Below, in pieces: positions 51,851 through 60,443 of a DNA stretch of 64,000 nucleotides. This stretch comes from Sulfitobacter mediterraneus (lineage in GTDB: Bacteria > Pseudomonadota > Alphaproteobacteria > Rhodobacterales > Rhodobacteraceae). The stretch is taken from assembly GCF_016801775.1 (NCBI RefSeq), contig NZ_CP069005.1:1-64000 (forward strand), written 5' to 3'. Both the position numbers and the translations under genes were made by a program. Positions within the stretch are counted from its first letter, which is position 1. Each line of letters starts with the position of its first letter. Below the pieces are notes generated by a model. It was not told where the DNA came from and searched no databases. It was given only the letters and a program-made list of their open reading frames with translations.

Positions 51851-52677
51851 CAACTGCCATCGATGTTCAACGTGGATCATCTGGACGGCGAAACTGGGCG
51901 CAACCTGCCCCAAGAAAGCTGGTAAAGGAGTTGCGTCATTGAGCCGTAGTTTGGGCGGCGGCAAGCACGGTATCCGCTCTTCATTTGCAGCGCTTTTTCG
52001 AAGCGGCCGAGCGAGCGCATCGGCTGTAGGGAGTGCCGACCGTTCGTTCTAAGGACAAACTCGGGAACTTAAATTGCCACGGATCGCCACTCATCCGTCC
52101 TAAACAACGAGGGCTCAACTAGCAGGTCTTGAGGTCCGGCGAGGTGTAGTCGAGCTGGTTCTATCTACGCGGTGCTCTACGTCGATTATTGTTCCTGCCG
52201 GGAAAGCAACGGTGCTGCCCCCTACCTTGCTGGGCACCGTTGACGCGCCAGACGTCAGGGTCTTAACCAACCTTGTTGATGCGATGCGAATGTGATTTCG
52301 GCGTTTAACTTCGGCTCTTGAGCATCAATGTAACTTCGACATATGGCCCATTAGGGCCCTTGTTCCGCGGTAGATCTGTCGGTGCTTGGTTTCAATCCGC
52401 CTATATGCATTGTCTTTCTCGCCAGCCTATTTTTCGGTCGAGGGACCGTTATTGGATCGGTTGGGAGCAACGCCCAATCGACGACAGATGTCTTGCTGTA
52501 CCACTAGTTCGTGGGTGCTGTTAACAGCTGTTAACTCTAGAGGGTGTGTGGCTTCCCTAGTAGCCCTTTGGTCCGACAGCACAATTTGTGGATAAAATCC
52601 TTGACTTAACATGGTGAATCACGGCCATTAGAGTCAAGTTGCGCAAATAAGCGCGTTCGAGCAGAGAAATAGCAACC
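51851..52677. other. Non-coding stretch upstream of repA
   Basis: About 830 bases without a convincing gene on either strand. The only clear element is a parS site at 52520. A -35-like TTGACT at 52601 lies 77 bp before repA and may belong to the repABC promoter. Short frames here lack family resemblance. Confidence 0.6.
52520..52535. other. parS centromere site 1
   Basis: The perfect 16-bp palindrome GTTAACAGCTGTTAAC matches the repABC centromere pattern GTT-N4-GC-N4-AAC. Two identical copies lie at 54065 and 54839. Confidence 0.85.
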
Positions 52678-53859
52678 ATGTTCCAGACGGCACCAATCGA
52701 AGCGGCGTCTCAATCCGAGCTTACAAGCCAGATAGCAGCGCGTCTACACACCGCGCTCACGACGCATCTTCAGCAAGCCTACGCGCCCGATCAACGCAAG
52801 AATTTGAGACTATTCAGCGCTACAGAGACTGCTGATCTTCTAGGGGTGACCGGGCAATTCTTGCGCAAGTGCCATAGCGACGGGTCCTTGCCGGAGCCGG
52901 AAGTAATCAAGAACGGACGGCGCTTTTATTCCGGTGAAGAGATCCTTCAAGCCCGCCATTTTTTGGAGGCTAGCTCTCGTAAGGCCGGCAAATACCTTCC
53001 CGGCCGTCGCGAGGGCGACAAGCTTCAGGTTATTCAGTTGATGAACTTCAAAGGTGGATCTGCGAAGTCCACCTCTGCGATTCATCTGTGTCACTACCTT
53101 GCATTGAACGGTTACCGGGTCTTGGCGATTGACCTGGATCCGCAAGGGAGCCTCACGGGTTTTTGCGGGATTCAGACTGAACTGGAGTTTGAAGGGGCGT
53201 CGATTTACGACGCACTTCGCTATGAAGACCCGGTGCCGATGTCCGAGGCCATCGTAGAAACCTATTTCCCTAGCCTTCATTTGGCTCCTGCCCGGCTTGT
53301 TCTAAGCGAGTTTGAAACAGAAACTGCGGTCAATGCAGGTCGTGGCGTTGCATTCTTTGAGAAGCTCAGCCTGGCGATCCAGTCCGTTGAGGGTGACTAC
53401 GACGTGGTGGTTATCGACAGCCCACCAGCTCTCGGATTCTTGACTTTGACCGGCCTCTACGCTGCGACTTCGGTCATCGTGCCGATGACGCCGAGCATGC
53501 TCGACCTTGCTTCCACCCAGCAGTTTGTCGAAATGACTTCTGCTTATCTTGGTGTGATCGAGGACACGGGCGTCAAACTCGATCATGATTTTTTCTCCTT
53601 CCTCATTACGCGGGACGATCCGAGCGATATCCCCAGTCAGCAGATCGTGAGCCTTATGCGCGCTCTTTTTCAGGATCGTGTTGTTGGGGCGACCGGACTG
53701 CGTAGTACGGCTATTGGCGACGCATCGATGCTCAAGATGTCGATCTACGAGGTTGCGCGATCCGAGATGACCAGATCGACCTATGATCGCGCAAAGAACA
53801 GCATGGATGCGGTTGGTGCTGAGATTGCGGGAATGCTTCAACAGGCTTGGGGGCGGTAA
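52678..53859 (+). CDS. repA: RepA, ParA-type partition ATPase of repABC
   Basis: A 393-residue ParA-family ATPase. An N-terminal helix-turn-helix segment (FSATETADLLGVTGQFLRK) precedes the deviant Walker A KGGSAKST (125-132) and DLDPQGSLT, VVVIDSPPALG. With RepB it segregates the plasmid and represses the rep operon. It is the first gene of the rep operon, 2 bp before repB. Confidence 0.92.
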   Translation: MFQTAPIEAASQSELTSQIAARLHTALTTHLQQAYAPDQRKNLRLFSATETADLLGVTGQFLRKCHSDGSLPEPEVIKNGRRFYSGEEILQARHFLEASSRKAGKYLPGRREGDKLQVIQLMNFKGGSAKSTSAIHLCHYLALNGYRVLAIDLDPQGSLTGFCGIQTELEFEGASIYDALRYEDPVPMSEAIVETYFPSLHLAPARLVLSEFETETAVNAGRGVAFFEKLSLAIQSVEGDYDVVVIDSPPALGFLTLTGLYAATSVIVPMTPSMLDLASTQQFVEMTSAYLGVIEDTGVKLDHDFFSFLITRDDPSDIPSQQIVSLMRALFQDRVVGATGLRSTAIGDASMLKMSIYEVARSEMTRSTYDRAKNSMDAVGAEIAGMLQQAWGR

Positions 53860-53861
53860 TC

Positions 53862-54833
53862 ATGGCTATGGGTAAAAACAAAACCGGCATCATGGCTGCG
53901 ATTACTGCGGCGACTGAGACGTCGAAAGATGGGGCTTCTGATAGAGCTCATCGAACATTGCCGAAGGGAACTATCGGCTCTGTTCGTGCGGGTCTCGGCG
54001 GCATCCAGGATATCGATACAAATCTTATCTTGGCTTGGGGACCCAAGGACCGGCTGGATATCGAGTTAACAGCTGTTAACAGCGCCGCACCGAATGAATC
54101 GATCAAGGATCTCGCAACCAGCATCGCTGATGCCGGGCAGCAAGTCCCGGTCCTTCTACGTCCTTCGAAGGATCGTGATGGGCATTTTGAGATCATCTAC
54201 GGTCAGAGACGAATACTTGCCTGCCGCCACTTGGGGATACCAGTGCGGGCTCTGATCCGGACGCTCGATGATACTGATGCATTGATGGCGAAAGGCCTCG
54301 AAAATGCCGGCCGTGCGGAGCTGAGCTATTATGAACGTGTCCGGTTCGCGCACGCGATCCTGGAGCAAGGCTACTCACGTGCGGAGGCGTGTCAGGCTTT
54401 GGCTATCAGCAAGAACACTCTTTCGCAGCTTGAGCGTATCAATCGGCTAGTACCCTTGGCTGTCGGTGAAGCCATTGGCGCAGCTCCAGGGGCAGGGCGC
54501 CCGAAATGGACCACACTCGCAACGGCGTTTGAGAAAGTACAACTCTCGGAGGAGGGTGTTCTGGGTGTTCTTGGTCAATCTGGTGATCTCGACTCCGACG
54601 GACGGCTGGACCTCGTTCTCAAGGAAATTGGCAAGCGAGGTAAGCAAGAACGATCTGTCGAGGAGCGCTCGCCCGTTCCCGGTGTGCAGATCAAAAGCGG
54701 TAAATCTGGGCTCTCAGTCACCGTCAAGCGGGCAGGGGAGAACACGAGATTCGCGGATTGGCTGGATCAGAATCTGGACCAGCTCATTCAGGATTCCTTC
54801 GATCGGTTCCAATCAGAGAGCCACGAAGGATAG
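53862..54833 (+). CDS. repB: RepB, ParB-type centromere-binding protein of repABC
   Basis: A 323-residue ParB/Spo0J-family protein. The conserved nuclease-like box is EIIYGQRRILACRHLGIPV, followed by helix-turn-helix segments (YSRAEACQALAISKNTLSQLERI). It binds the parS palindromes; one copy lies within its own coding region at 54065. The start at 53862 (ATGGCTATGGGT) follows the repA stop by 2 bp. Confidence 0.92.
   Translation: MAMGKNKTGIMAAITAATETSKDGASDRAHRTLPKGTIGSVRAGLGGIQDIDTNLILAWGPKDRLDIELTAVNSAAPNESIKDLATSIADAGQQVPVLLRPSKDRDGHFEIIYGQRRILACRHLGIPVRALIRTLDDTDALMAKGLENAGRAELSYYERVRFAHAILEQGYSRAEACQALAISKNTLSQLERINRLVPLAVGEAIGAAPGAGRPKWTTLATAFEKVQLSEEGVLGVLGQSGDLDSDGRLDLVLKEIGKRGKQERSVEERSPVPGVQIKSGKSGLSVTVKRAGENTRFADWLDQNLDQLIQDSFDRFQSESHEG
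54065..54080. other. parS centromere site 2 (inside repB)
   Basis: GTTAACAGCTGTTAAC, identical to sites 1 and 3, embedded in the repB coding frame. Confidence 0.85.
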
Positions 54834-54834
54834 C

Positions 54835-54858
54835 GGCGGTTAACAGCTGTTAACCGCC
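54835..54858. other. parS centromere site 3, extended palindrome
   Basis: The 16-bp core GTTAACAGCTGTTAAC (54839-54854) lies directly after the repB stop and is extended to a 24-bp perfect palindrome by flanking GGCG and CGCC. Confidence 0.85.
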
Positions 54859-54895
54859 AAGATAGAGGCAACGAGCAAAAAGGAGAACGGCACCA

Positions 54896-54959
54896 AAAAG
54901 AAAACCCTCGAAACCGAAGTCCCGAGGGCTGCTGCGCAAAAGGCGCGATTTGTTTTCAC
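54896..54959 (-). ncRNA. ctRNA, antisense regulator of repC
   Basis: In the repB-repC gap the minus strand has a good promoter: -35 TTGTTT (54994-54989), 17 bp, -10 TAGGAT (54971-54966). A predicted RNA of about 64 nt would end at a stem CCCTCG/CGAGGG (54928-54905) followed by TTTTCTTTTT. This is the usual place and size of the repABC countertranscribed RNA that controls RepC levels and plasmid copy number and incompatibility. Ends are estimated. Confidence 0.75.
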
Positions 54960-55106
54960 ACCACAATCCTAGCAGCCCGCGAATCGCTAAACAACGAAAA
55001 ACGTCTTCGGGCGAACAGGTTTTCTGTGCCTAGCTAAAAAATGACGAAATTCAATGATGCTCCGCATGGAGTGACTGGGACAGGCATGCCTCAGAACGGT
55101 GAAGGT

Positions 55107-56402
55107 ATGTCCAATATCAACCAACCCACGGGGTGGCGGAAGGCGACAGCCGGACTCGCCGTCGCTGAACAGCACGCACAGGCTGGTGAAAGAGCAGCCG
55201 TGCCCAAAACACAGGCCTTTGTCGCCGTGAAACGCGTAGGTGCGCATATCGGCCTCAAGGCAGGGGATATGATGCTCCTCGATACGCTTGGGGCCTTCAC
55301 GCAGGCGCAAGATTGGGAAGAGGGTCAGCGCCCGATCGTCTGGGCCTCCAATGCCTATCTGATGGAGCAGACGGGCTTTTCACTCTCTGCGCTCAAGCGC
55401 CATGCCCGTCGCCTGGCCGAGAGCGGTGTAATCGCCTTCAAAGACAGCCCCAATGGCAAGCGTTGGGGCCACAGGGACGCAGAGGGCCGTATCATTGAGG
55501 CCTACGGCTTTGATTTGTCGCCGCTGTCCGCTCGCGTAGAAGAGTTTCAGCAGCTACACGCTGAGCTGCAGGCCGAGCGCGCGCACTGTCAGCGCCTGAA
55601 GCGGCAGATCACTGTGTCCCGCCGGATGATCCGGGCGCGGATCGAGGCTGCGCTCAGCGGCGCGCTGAGAGGCCCGTGGACGCAGCTCACAGGCCTTTTC
55701 GAGGATCTTTTGGATCGCCTTCCGCGCAGGAACACGGCCTCTGAGGCACTGGAACGACTCTTGGCGTGGTTCAAAGAGCTCCAGGAACGTGTAGAGGCCA
55801 CGTACCTCAAGGCAGTTCGAGCGGATGAGGTTGTGGAAAACACCGCAGAAGCTACCGAGCAAGTACTTCAGAAGACTCAAAAAATGGACCCCAGGGAGGT
55901 CATTTCCGAACCTCACATACTAATTACAACAGAACTTAATCCTGTAACCTGTAATCGCTCAGAAACTGAGCAAGCGGCGGGCGTGGTGCCCAATGCGCCA
56001 CCGGAGGAGCAAATTGATAGGGAGTTGGAAGATTGGGTGGCTGAAACGCGCAAGAAACGCGGGGCCGCCCTGGATCTGCCGACAGTCATGCAAGCCTGTC
56101 CTGAGTTTGCGTCCTGGGCGCGCAATATGGGCGGATATCTGAAGGATTGGGGCGATCTGCACCGTGTTGCAGGGCAGTTGAGGCCGATGATCGGCGTCTC
56201 AGAGCACGCCTGGAACATTGCGCAGGACCGGCTTGGGCCTCAAATCGCGACTGCGGCGCTGGTTCTCACGTTCGAAAAGCATTGTGCAGGCGAAGTCGCA
56301 TCTCCTGGTGGATATCTGCGTGGAATTGTCCAGAAAGCTGGGGCAGGGGAGCTGCATCTCGAGCGCAGTTTCTATGGCCGGTTGAGCGGGCAGGCGGCAT
56401 GA
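55107..56402 (+). CDS. repC: RepC replication initiator
   Basis: A 431-residue RepC initiator (start MSNINQPTGWRKATAGLAVA). It contains AVPKTQAFVAVKRVGAHIGL near residue 35 and a winged-helix part with ASNAYLMEQTGFSLSALKRH. The coding region around 55905-55970 is clearly AT-richer (ACTAATTACAACAGAACTT), and repABC origins are known to lie inside repC, so oriV is probably there. The start at 55107 (GGTGAAGGT upstream) matches family N-termini better than ATG at 55041. Confidence 0.9.
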   Translation: MSNINQPTGWRKATAGLAVAEQHAQAGERAAVPKTQAFVAVKRVGAHIGLKAGDMMLLDTLGAFTQAQDWEEGQRPIVWASNAYLMEQTGFSLSALKRHARRLAESGVIAFKDSPNGKRWGHRDAEGRIIEAYGFDLSPLSARVEEFQQLHAELQAERAHCQRLKRQITVSRRMIRARIEAALSGALRGPWTQLTGLFEDLLDRLPRRNTASEALERLLAWFKELQERVEATYLKAVRADEVVENTAEATEQVLQKTQKMDPREVISEPHILITTELNPVTCNRSETEQAAGVVPNAPPEEQIDRELEDWVAETRKKRGAALDLPTVMQACPEFASWARNMGGYLKDWGDLHRVAGQLRPMIGVSEHAWNIAQDRLGPQIATAALVLTFEKHCAGEVASPGGYLRGIVQKAGAGELHLERSFYGRLSGQAA

Positions 56403-56497
56403 TGGGATGGGGCAGCAGTTTCTCCTGCATTCAGAGGTCCAGAGGAGTCCGCGGAGATTGGCGCCAGTATTCTCCGCATATTGCGCGGCGAATACTG

Positions 56498-56533
56498 TTG
56501 TCTTGCGGAGATTGCCCGGTATAATCTCCGCAA
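56498..56533 (+). promoter_or_regulatory. fic promoter with overlapping operator dyad
   Basis: TTGTCT (56498-56503), 16 bp, TATAAT (56520-56525). The perfect 11-base inverted repeat TTGCGGAGATT / AATCTCCGCAA (56503-56513, 56523-56533) covers the -10. Further copies of GCGGAGATT or TCTCCGC lie at about 56453-56461 and 56471-56477. A repressor at this site would block transcription. Confidence 0.65.
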
Positions 56534-56547
56534 GGAGTGCGTAAAAT

Positions 56548-57642
56548 ATGACCTACATTCACGAACTAACTGATTGGCCGCAATTTTTTTGGGACAAGGC
56601 CAAGCTGTCATCACAACTTGCCGCTGTCCGCCACCGGCAAGGCAAGCTCTTGGGACGTATGGAGGGCCTTGGCTTTGATCTTCGCAATGAGGCGATGTTG
56701 AGAACTCTCACCAGTGATGTCGTCAAGAGCAGCGAGATCGAAGGCGAGACGCTCGACAAGGATCAGGTTCGGTCGTCTATCGCAAAACGGCTGGGGCTCG
56801 AAATAGGCGGGCTGATCCCGTCTGATCGCCATGTCGATGGGGTCGTCGAGATGATGTTGGACGCGACGCAAGCGTATGACCAACCCCTGGACGCAGAGCG
56901 ATTGTTCGGCTGGCATGCCGCCCTTTTTCCAACGGGGCGAAGCGGAATGACCCGGATCGCCGTAGGGCAGTGGCGGATCGGCCCTATGGAGGTTGTTTCA
57001 GGAACTATGGGTCGCGAGCGCGTGCATTTTGAGGCGCCGGGAGCAGCACGGCTTGATACTGAGATGGGGCAGTTTTTGGCCTGGTTCAATCAGGCCCCAG
57101 ACACGGATCCCGTTATTCATGCCGCAATTGCACATCTTTGGTTCGTCACGATCCACCCCTTTGACGATGGCAACGGGCGCATTGCGCGTGCGATCGCGGA
57201 TATGGCGTTGGCGCGATCCGAACGCAGTTCACAACGGTTTTACAGCATGTCGACCCAAATCCGGCAGGAGCGGAACGCCTATTATGATATGCTCGAGACG
57301 ACGCAGAAGGGCGGGCTTGATGTCACAGCTTGGCTCAGTTGGTTCCTGAGTTGCCTCGACCGTGCATTTGATGGCGCAGAGATCATTTTGGAGGCTGTGT
57401 TTCAGAAGGCGCGGTTCTGGGAGAAACAAGCAACGGCCAACATCAACGACCGCCAGCGGGACATGCTTAACCGGCTCCTCGATGGGTTCGAAGGAAAACT
57501 CACGACGTCGAAATATGCGAAGATCGAGAAATGTTCGCAGGACACCGCATATCGCGACATCTTGGACCTGATCGACTTGGGAGCACTTGAGAAAGATGAC
57601 GCTGGTGGACGTAGTACCAGTTATTCCCTGTCGGCGAAGTGA
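56548..57642 (+). CDS. Fic-domain AMP-transferase with built-in inhibitory helix
   Basis: A 364-residue Fic protein with an N-terminal DUF4172 region. The active site is HPFDDGNGRIAR (203-214), fully matching HxFx(D/E)GNGRxxR. The inhibitory motif (S/T)xxxE(G/N) is SSEIEG at 61-66, N-terminal to the core, which makes it a class II, self-inhibited enzyme. A winged-helix-like C-terminus (SKYAKIEKCSQDTAYRDILD) could bind DNA, so it may repress its own promoter. AAGGAG lies upstream. Confidence 0.88.
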   Translation: MTYIHELTDWPQFFWDKAKLSSQLAAVRHRQGKLLGRMEGLGFDLRNEAMLRTLTSDVVKSSEIEGETLDKDQVRSSIAKRLGLEIGGLIPSDRHVDGVVEMMLDATQAYDQPLDAERLFGWHAALFPTGRSGMTRIAVGQWRIGPMEVVSGTMGRERVHFEAPGAARLDTEMGQFLAWFNQAPDTDPVIHAAIAHLWFVTIHPFDDGNGRIARAIADMALARSERSSQRFYSMSTQIRQERNAYYDMLETTQKGGLDVTAWLSWFLSCLDRAFDGAEIILEAVFQKARFWEKQATANINDRQRDMLNRLLDGFEGKLTTSKYAKIEKCSQDTAYRDILDLIDLGALEKDDAGGRSTSYSLSAK

Positions 57643-57756
57643 AGAGGCTTGTCGCATCCGGTGCTCAGGACAAGCACCGCCAGGATATATCAGACAGTCG
57701 CCAGAAAAAACTGCCGATCTGAGATTTGCTATAATTCATTGATATAAATTCTAAAA

Positions 57757-57885
57757 ATGGAACTCTTAGGTCTGGCAATGCCGATGTTCGTTGCCGATCC
57801 GGAGTTTCTGCGTGCAATGAAGAAAACTGGGGCCGTGCCGGCCCATGAAGTTCTTTTCCCGGGCTGGTGGGGCCGGGGAAAGTGA
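57757..57885 (+). CDS. Small ORF (42 aa) of unknown function
   Basis: A 42-codon frame starting MELLGLAMPMFVADPEFLRA and ending LFPGWWGRGK. Its composition is protein-like, with a hydrophobic start and a basic end, but no ribosome site is obvious. It is the only coding candidate in the 346-base gap 57643-57988, which otherwise has several GC-rich stems (for example GAGGG/CCCTC near 57917). Confidence 0.35.
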   Translation: MELLGLAMPMFVADPEFLRAMKKTGAVPAHEVLFPGWWGRGK

Positions 57886-57988
57886 AAGTGTTCTTCGGGT
57901 TTTGTGACTGACGGATGAGGGCCTTTGGGGTCCCTCAGATGGGTCCGGGCCGGATTCCGGTCTGTCTTTCCTGATCAAGGGCATTCCG

Positions 57989-58459
57989 ATGCAAACAGGT
58001 GTCTTGCGCGTGTTACGCGCGACCGCTGCCTCGTGGTGGCGGCATAGAGAGCTTCTCCGAACTGGCCAGACGCTGCTGGCACAGCGGCTCGAACGCCAGA
58101 CCGTCCTGCGTGATCTCGGCTATCTCAGGCAGGCGGCGGCACTGCCGAATGCCCATGTGATCTGCGGAGAGGGCGGCACGTTCATCCATCTCGGTTGGAC
58201 CACCGTGTCAACCTTCGCGCCAATCGAGCGCTTTCCCTTGGCCGCTTTTGCGGTCGCACGAGGCACGCCGTTCATCGATATCCGACCCGTCACTGATGTC
58301 ATCGCTTTCGCGAACCTCCCCCGCGTGAAACGGGGCGGAACGGTCGACCCTGAACCTTGGGGTTCCGGCAGTTACGTTTCCCTGACCAACTACATCGACA
58401 TGGCTGAAGAGCTTGGCGCGAGTATCGCCAACGATCCTCGCCCTAGCCATTCCGCCTGA
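57989..58459 (+). CDS. Plasmid backbone protein of unknown function
   Basis: A 156-residue protein starting MQTGVLRVLRATAASWWRHR. I recognise no named domain. It has hydrophobic and aromatic stretches (VICGEGGTFIHLGWTTVSTF) but no clear membrane helix or signal. It precedes the ArdC gene by 43 bp on the same strand, a common neighbourhood in roseobacter plasmids. Confidence 0.6.
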   Translation: MQTGVLRVLRATAASWWRHRELLRTGQTLLAQRLERQTVLRDLGYLRQAAALPNAHVICGEGGTFIHLGWTTVSTFAPIERFPLAAFAVARGTPFIDIRPVTDVIAFANLPRVKRGGTVDPEPWGSGSYVSLTNYIDMAEELGASIANDPRPSHSA

Positions 58460-58502
58460 TCCCCAATTTCCCACACCGACAACACTCGAAAGGACGCCAG
58501 CC

Positions 58503-59441
58503 ATGGCCCGATCCCGTATGCCCAAATTCGATGCCTCAGAGGTCATCACAAACGAAATCATCCGCATCATTGAGCGCGGCGTCCTGCCGTGGCGCAAGCC
58601 CTGGACCGCAGGTGGCAGCTGTCGCCCCCTGCGCGTGGGCGGGGAACCCTACCAGGGAGTGAACAACTTCCTGCTGACGATGCGGACCGTGATGGCGGGC
58701 CACAGCTCTCCCTTCTGGATGACGCTGCCGCAGGCCAATGCGTTGGACGCAAAGGTCCGCAAGGGCGAGAAGTCCTCTGTCGTCGTTTACTACGGTCAAA
58801 GCCGGAGAGACGCCGGCGATGAGCATGATCACAGCGACGGGGATGATCACTCCGAGGAAGCCCGTATCTTCCGCTTCCAGAAATCCTATCGCGTGTTCAA
58901 CGCCTGCCAGATCGAGGGGTTGCCGGATAGCTTCCATCCCGAGCCGGACCCGGTGCCTGAGCATCCGCCGTCAGAGCCCATCCCGCACATGCAGACGTTT
59001 TTCGATGCCATCGACATCACAACCGTCTTCACAGGCACGGAGGCGTACTATTTGCCGCCTGTGGGCAAGGTCTACATGCCGTCCATCACGCGGTTCCAGG
59101 ACCCGCGCAATTTCTACGGGGTCTGGGCCCATGAGCTGGCCCATGCCACGAAGGCCCCCCATCGACTGAACCGTGATTTCGGGTTCTCGAAGTTCGGCAA
59201 CACGTCCTATGCGCGCGAAGAGATCGTCGCGGAATTGACCTCGGTGTTCCTGGGTCAGACGCTCGGCTTCACGGCGCATACGCTCGAGATGAATGCCGCC
59301 TACCTCCACAACTGGTTGCGCGTTCTTCGGTCGGACAAGGGCGCGATCTTCAAGCACGCCGCGGACGCGCAGCGCGCTTGCGACTATCTGATCGCCAGAT
59401 CGGAGGCCGGCAGGGCAGGGGGCCGCGCCGAGGCGGCTTAA
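58503..59441 (+). CDS. ardC: ArdC-like antirestriction protein, ssDNA-binding with zincin domain
   Basis: A 312-residue ArdC/TraC-primase-N-like protein. The N-terminal ssDNA-binding region has the phrase ERGVLPWRKPW and GVNNFLLTM, and the C-terminal metallopeptidase-like domain has HELAH at 210-214 with ELTSVFLGQ further on. ArdC proteins protect incoming plasmid DNA from restriction during transfer. An acidic His-rich insert (DEHDHSDGDDHSEEA) lies near 105-120. The start at 58503 has GAAAGGA upstream. Confidence 0.85.
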   Translation: MARSRMPKFDASEVITNEIIRIIERGVLPWRKPWTAGGSCRPLRVGGEPYQGVNNFLLTMRTVMAGHSSPFWMTLPQANALDAKVRKGEKSSVVVYYGQSRRDAGDEHDHSDGDDHSEEARIFRFQKSYRVFNACQIEGLPDSFHPEPDPVPEHPPSEPIPHMQTFFDAIDITTVFTGTEAYYLPPVGKVYMPSITRFQDPRNFYGVWAHELAHATKAPHRLNRDFGFSKFGNTSYAREEIVAELTSVFLGQTLGFTAHTLEMNAAYLHNWLRVLRSDKGAIFKHAADAQRACDYLIARSEAGRAGGRAEAA

Positions 59442-59532
59442 CAAACCTATTGCGGCGAAGCGGAAAATGGCAGGTGTGAGCCCATTTCAACCGATGCTGC
59501 AGGATGCACAAATGTTCGCACATGCGCGCCGG

Positions 59533-60357
59533 TCAATACCGCTCACCGAGCAATCGATAGCACCAAAAAGGCTCCTCGGCTTCAATGGCTTTATTGAGCT
59601 CGGCCGGAGAGAAGCCCGTCGCGCGGCGCACGGCACGTCCCATGTGGGACTGGTCGGAATAGCCCGCATCGATTGCGATTTCTGCCAATGGCTGACCTGC
59701 CGCATTTCTTGAAATTTCATGGAGCTGCTCGAAGGCTGAAAAGAACGCCAAACTGCGCCGCGTCTGACCGGAGTAACGCATGATCCTGCGCTCAATGCTG
59801 CGAACGCTGCGTCCCGACCCCGACAGAGCCGCGCGGGTCGCCAGTGCCTTGGCCCAGTCTGAAATGCGCGCGGCAGGCTGCCAGGTTTTCGGTCGGGCAT
59901 CACGCCAAGTATTTTCAAGCGTTTCGCAGAACTTGATCCATCCTGCGGTCGCGTCGTCTTCGGTCTCAAAGCTCTCCAACGCCTGATCAAAGACGGGTGC
60001 TAACGTTGTACAAGCGCTATCCCCCCCGAGGGCAAGCCATGCGTCAGGATAGACCCCGACCGTCAGTGCAACAATATCGCCTTGCGCCCAACTGGACACC
60101 GGCACGTCCTGCGGTGGCAGCACCGATTTTTGGGGGAGGATTGGCGTGTCAGCAGCGCCCCGCCAGCTTGTCCTCGCTGGAAGCATGTGAATCGTGCCGT
60201 GCTGAACGAGTGTGATCGCAACAAGCGGAGAGGCCGGAAAATGGTTCATACGGTTCGCGGCCGATAGATCTGCGCCACGCGTATCCCGAAAAATTCCCGC
60301 CATGAGGCAGCCCCCCAAAGCAGGCGGCGGCAGGAACAGTTTTGAGACCGGCGACAT
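59533..60357 (-). CDS. AraC-family transcriptional regulator
   Basis: A 274-residue regulator. The C-terminal AraC-type double helix-turn-helix is visible (RSVRSIERRIMRYSG; PLAEIAIDAGYSDQSHMGRA; RATGFSPAELN). The N-terminal sensory domain is not recognisable. The start at 60357 has AAGGAG upstream. It is divergent from the esterase gene, which it probably controls. Confidence 0.85.
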   Translation of the reverse strand: MSPVSKLFLPPPALGGCLMAGIFRDTRGADLSAANRMNHFPASPLVAITLVQHGTIHMLPARTSWRGAADTPILPQKSVLPPQDVPVSSWAQGDIVALTVGVYPDAWLALGGDSACTTLAPVFDQALESFETEDDATAGWIKFCETLENTWRDARPKTWQPAARISDWAKALATRAALSGSGRSVRSIERRIMRYSGQTRRSLAFFSAFEQLHEISRNAAGQPLAEIAIDAGYSDQSHMGRAVRRATGFSPAELNKAIEAEEPFWCYRLLGERY

Positions 60358-60443
60358 GAAAAACTCCTTGTGACGCAATCATTCTATATTTCGCCGCGCC
60401 TCCTGAGGCAACGAAGGCCAAAACTGGCAACGAGGATATCAAC

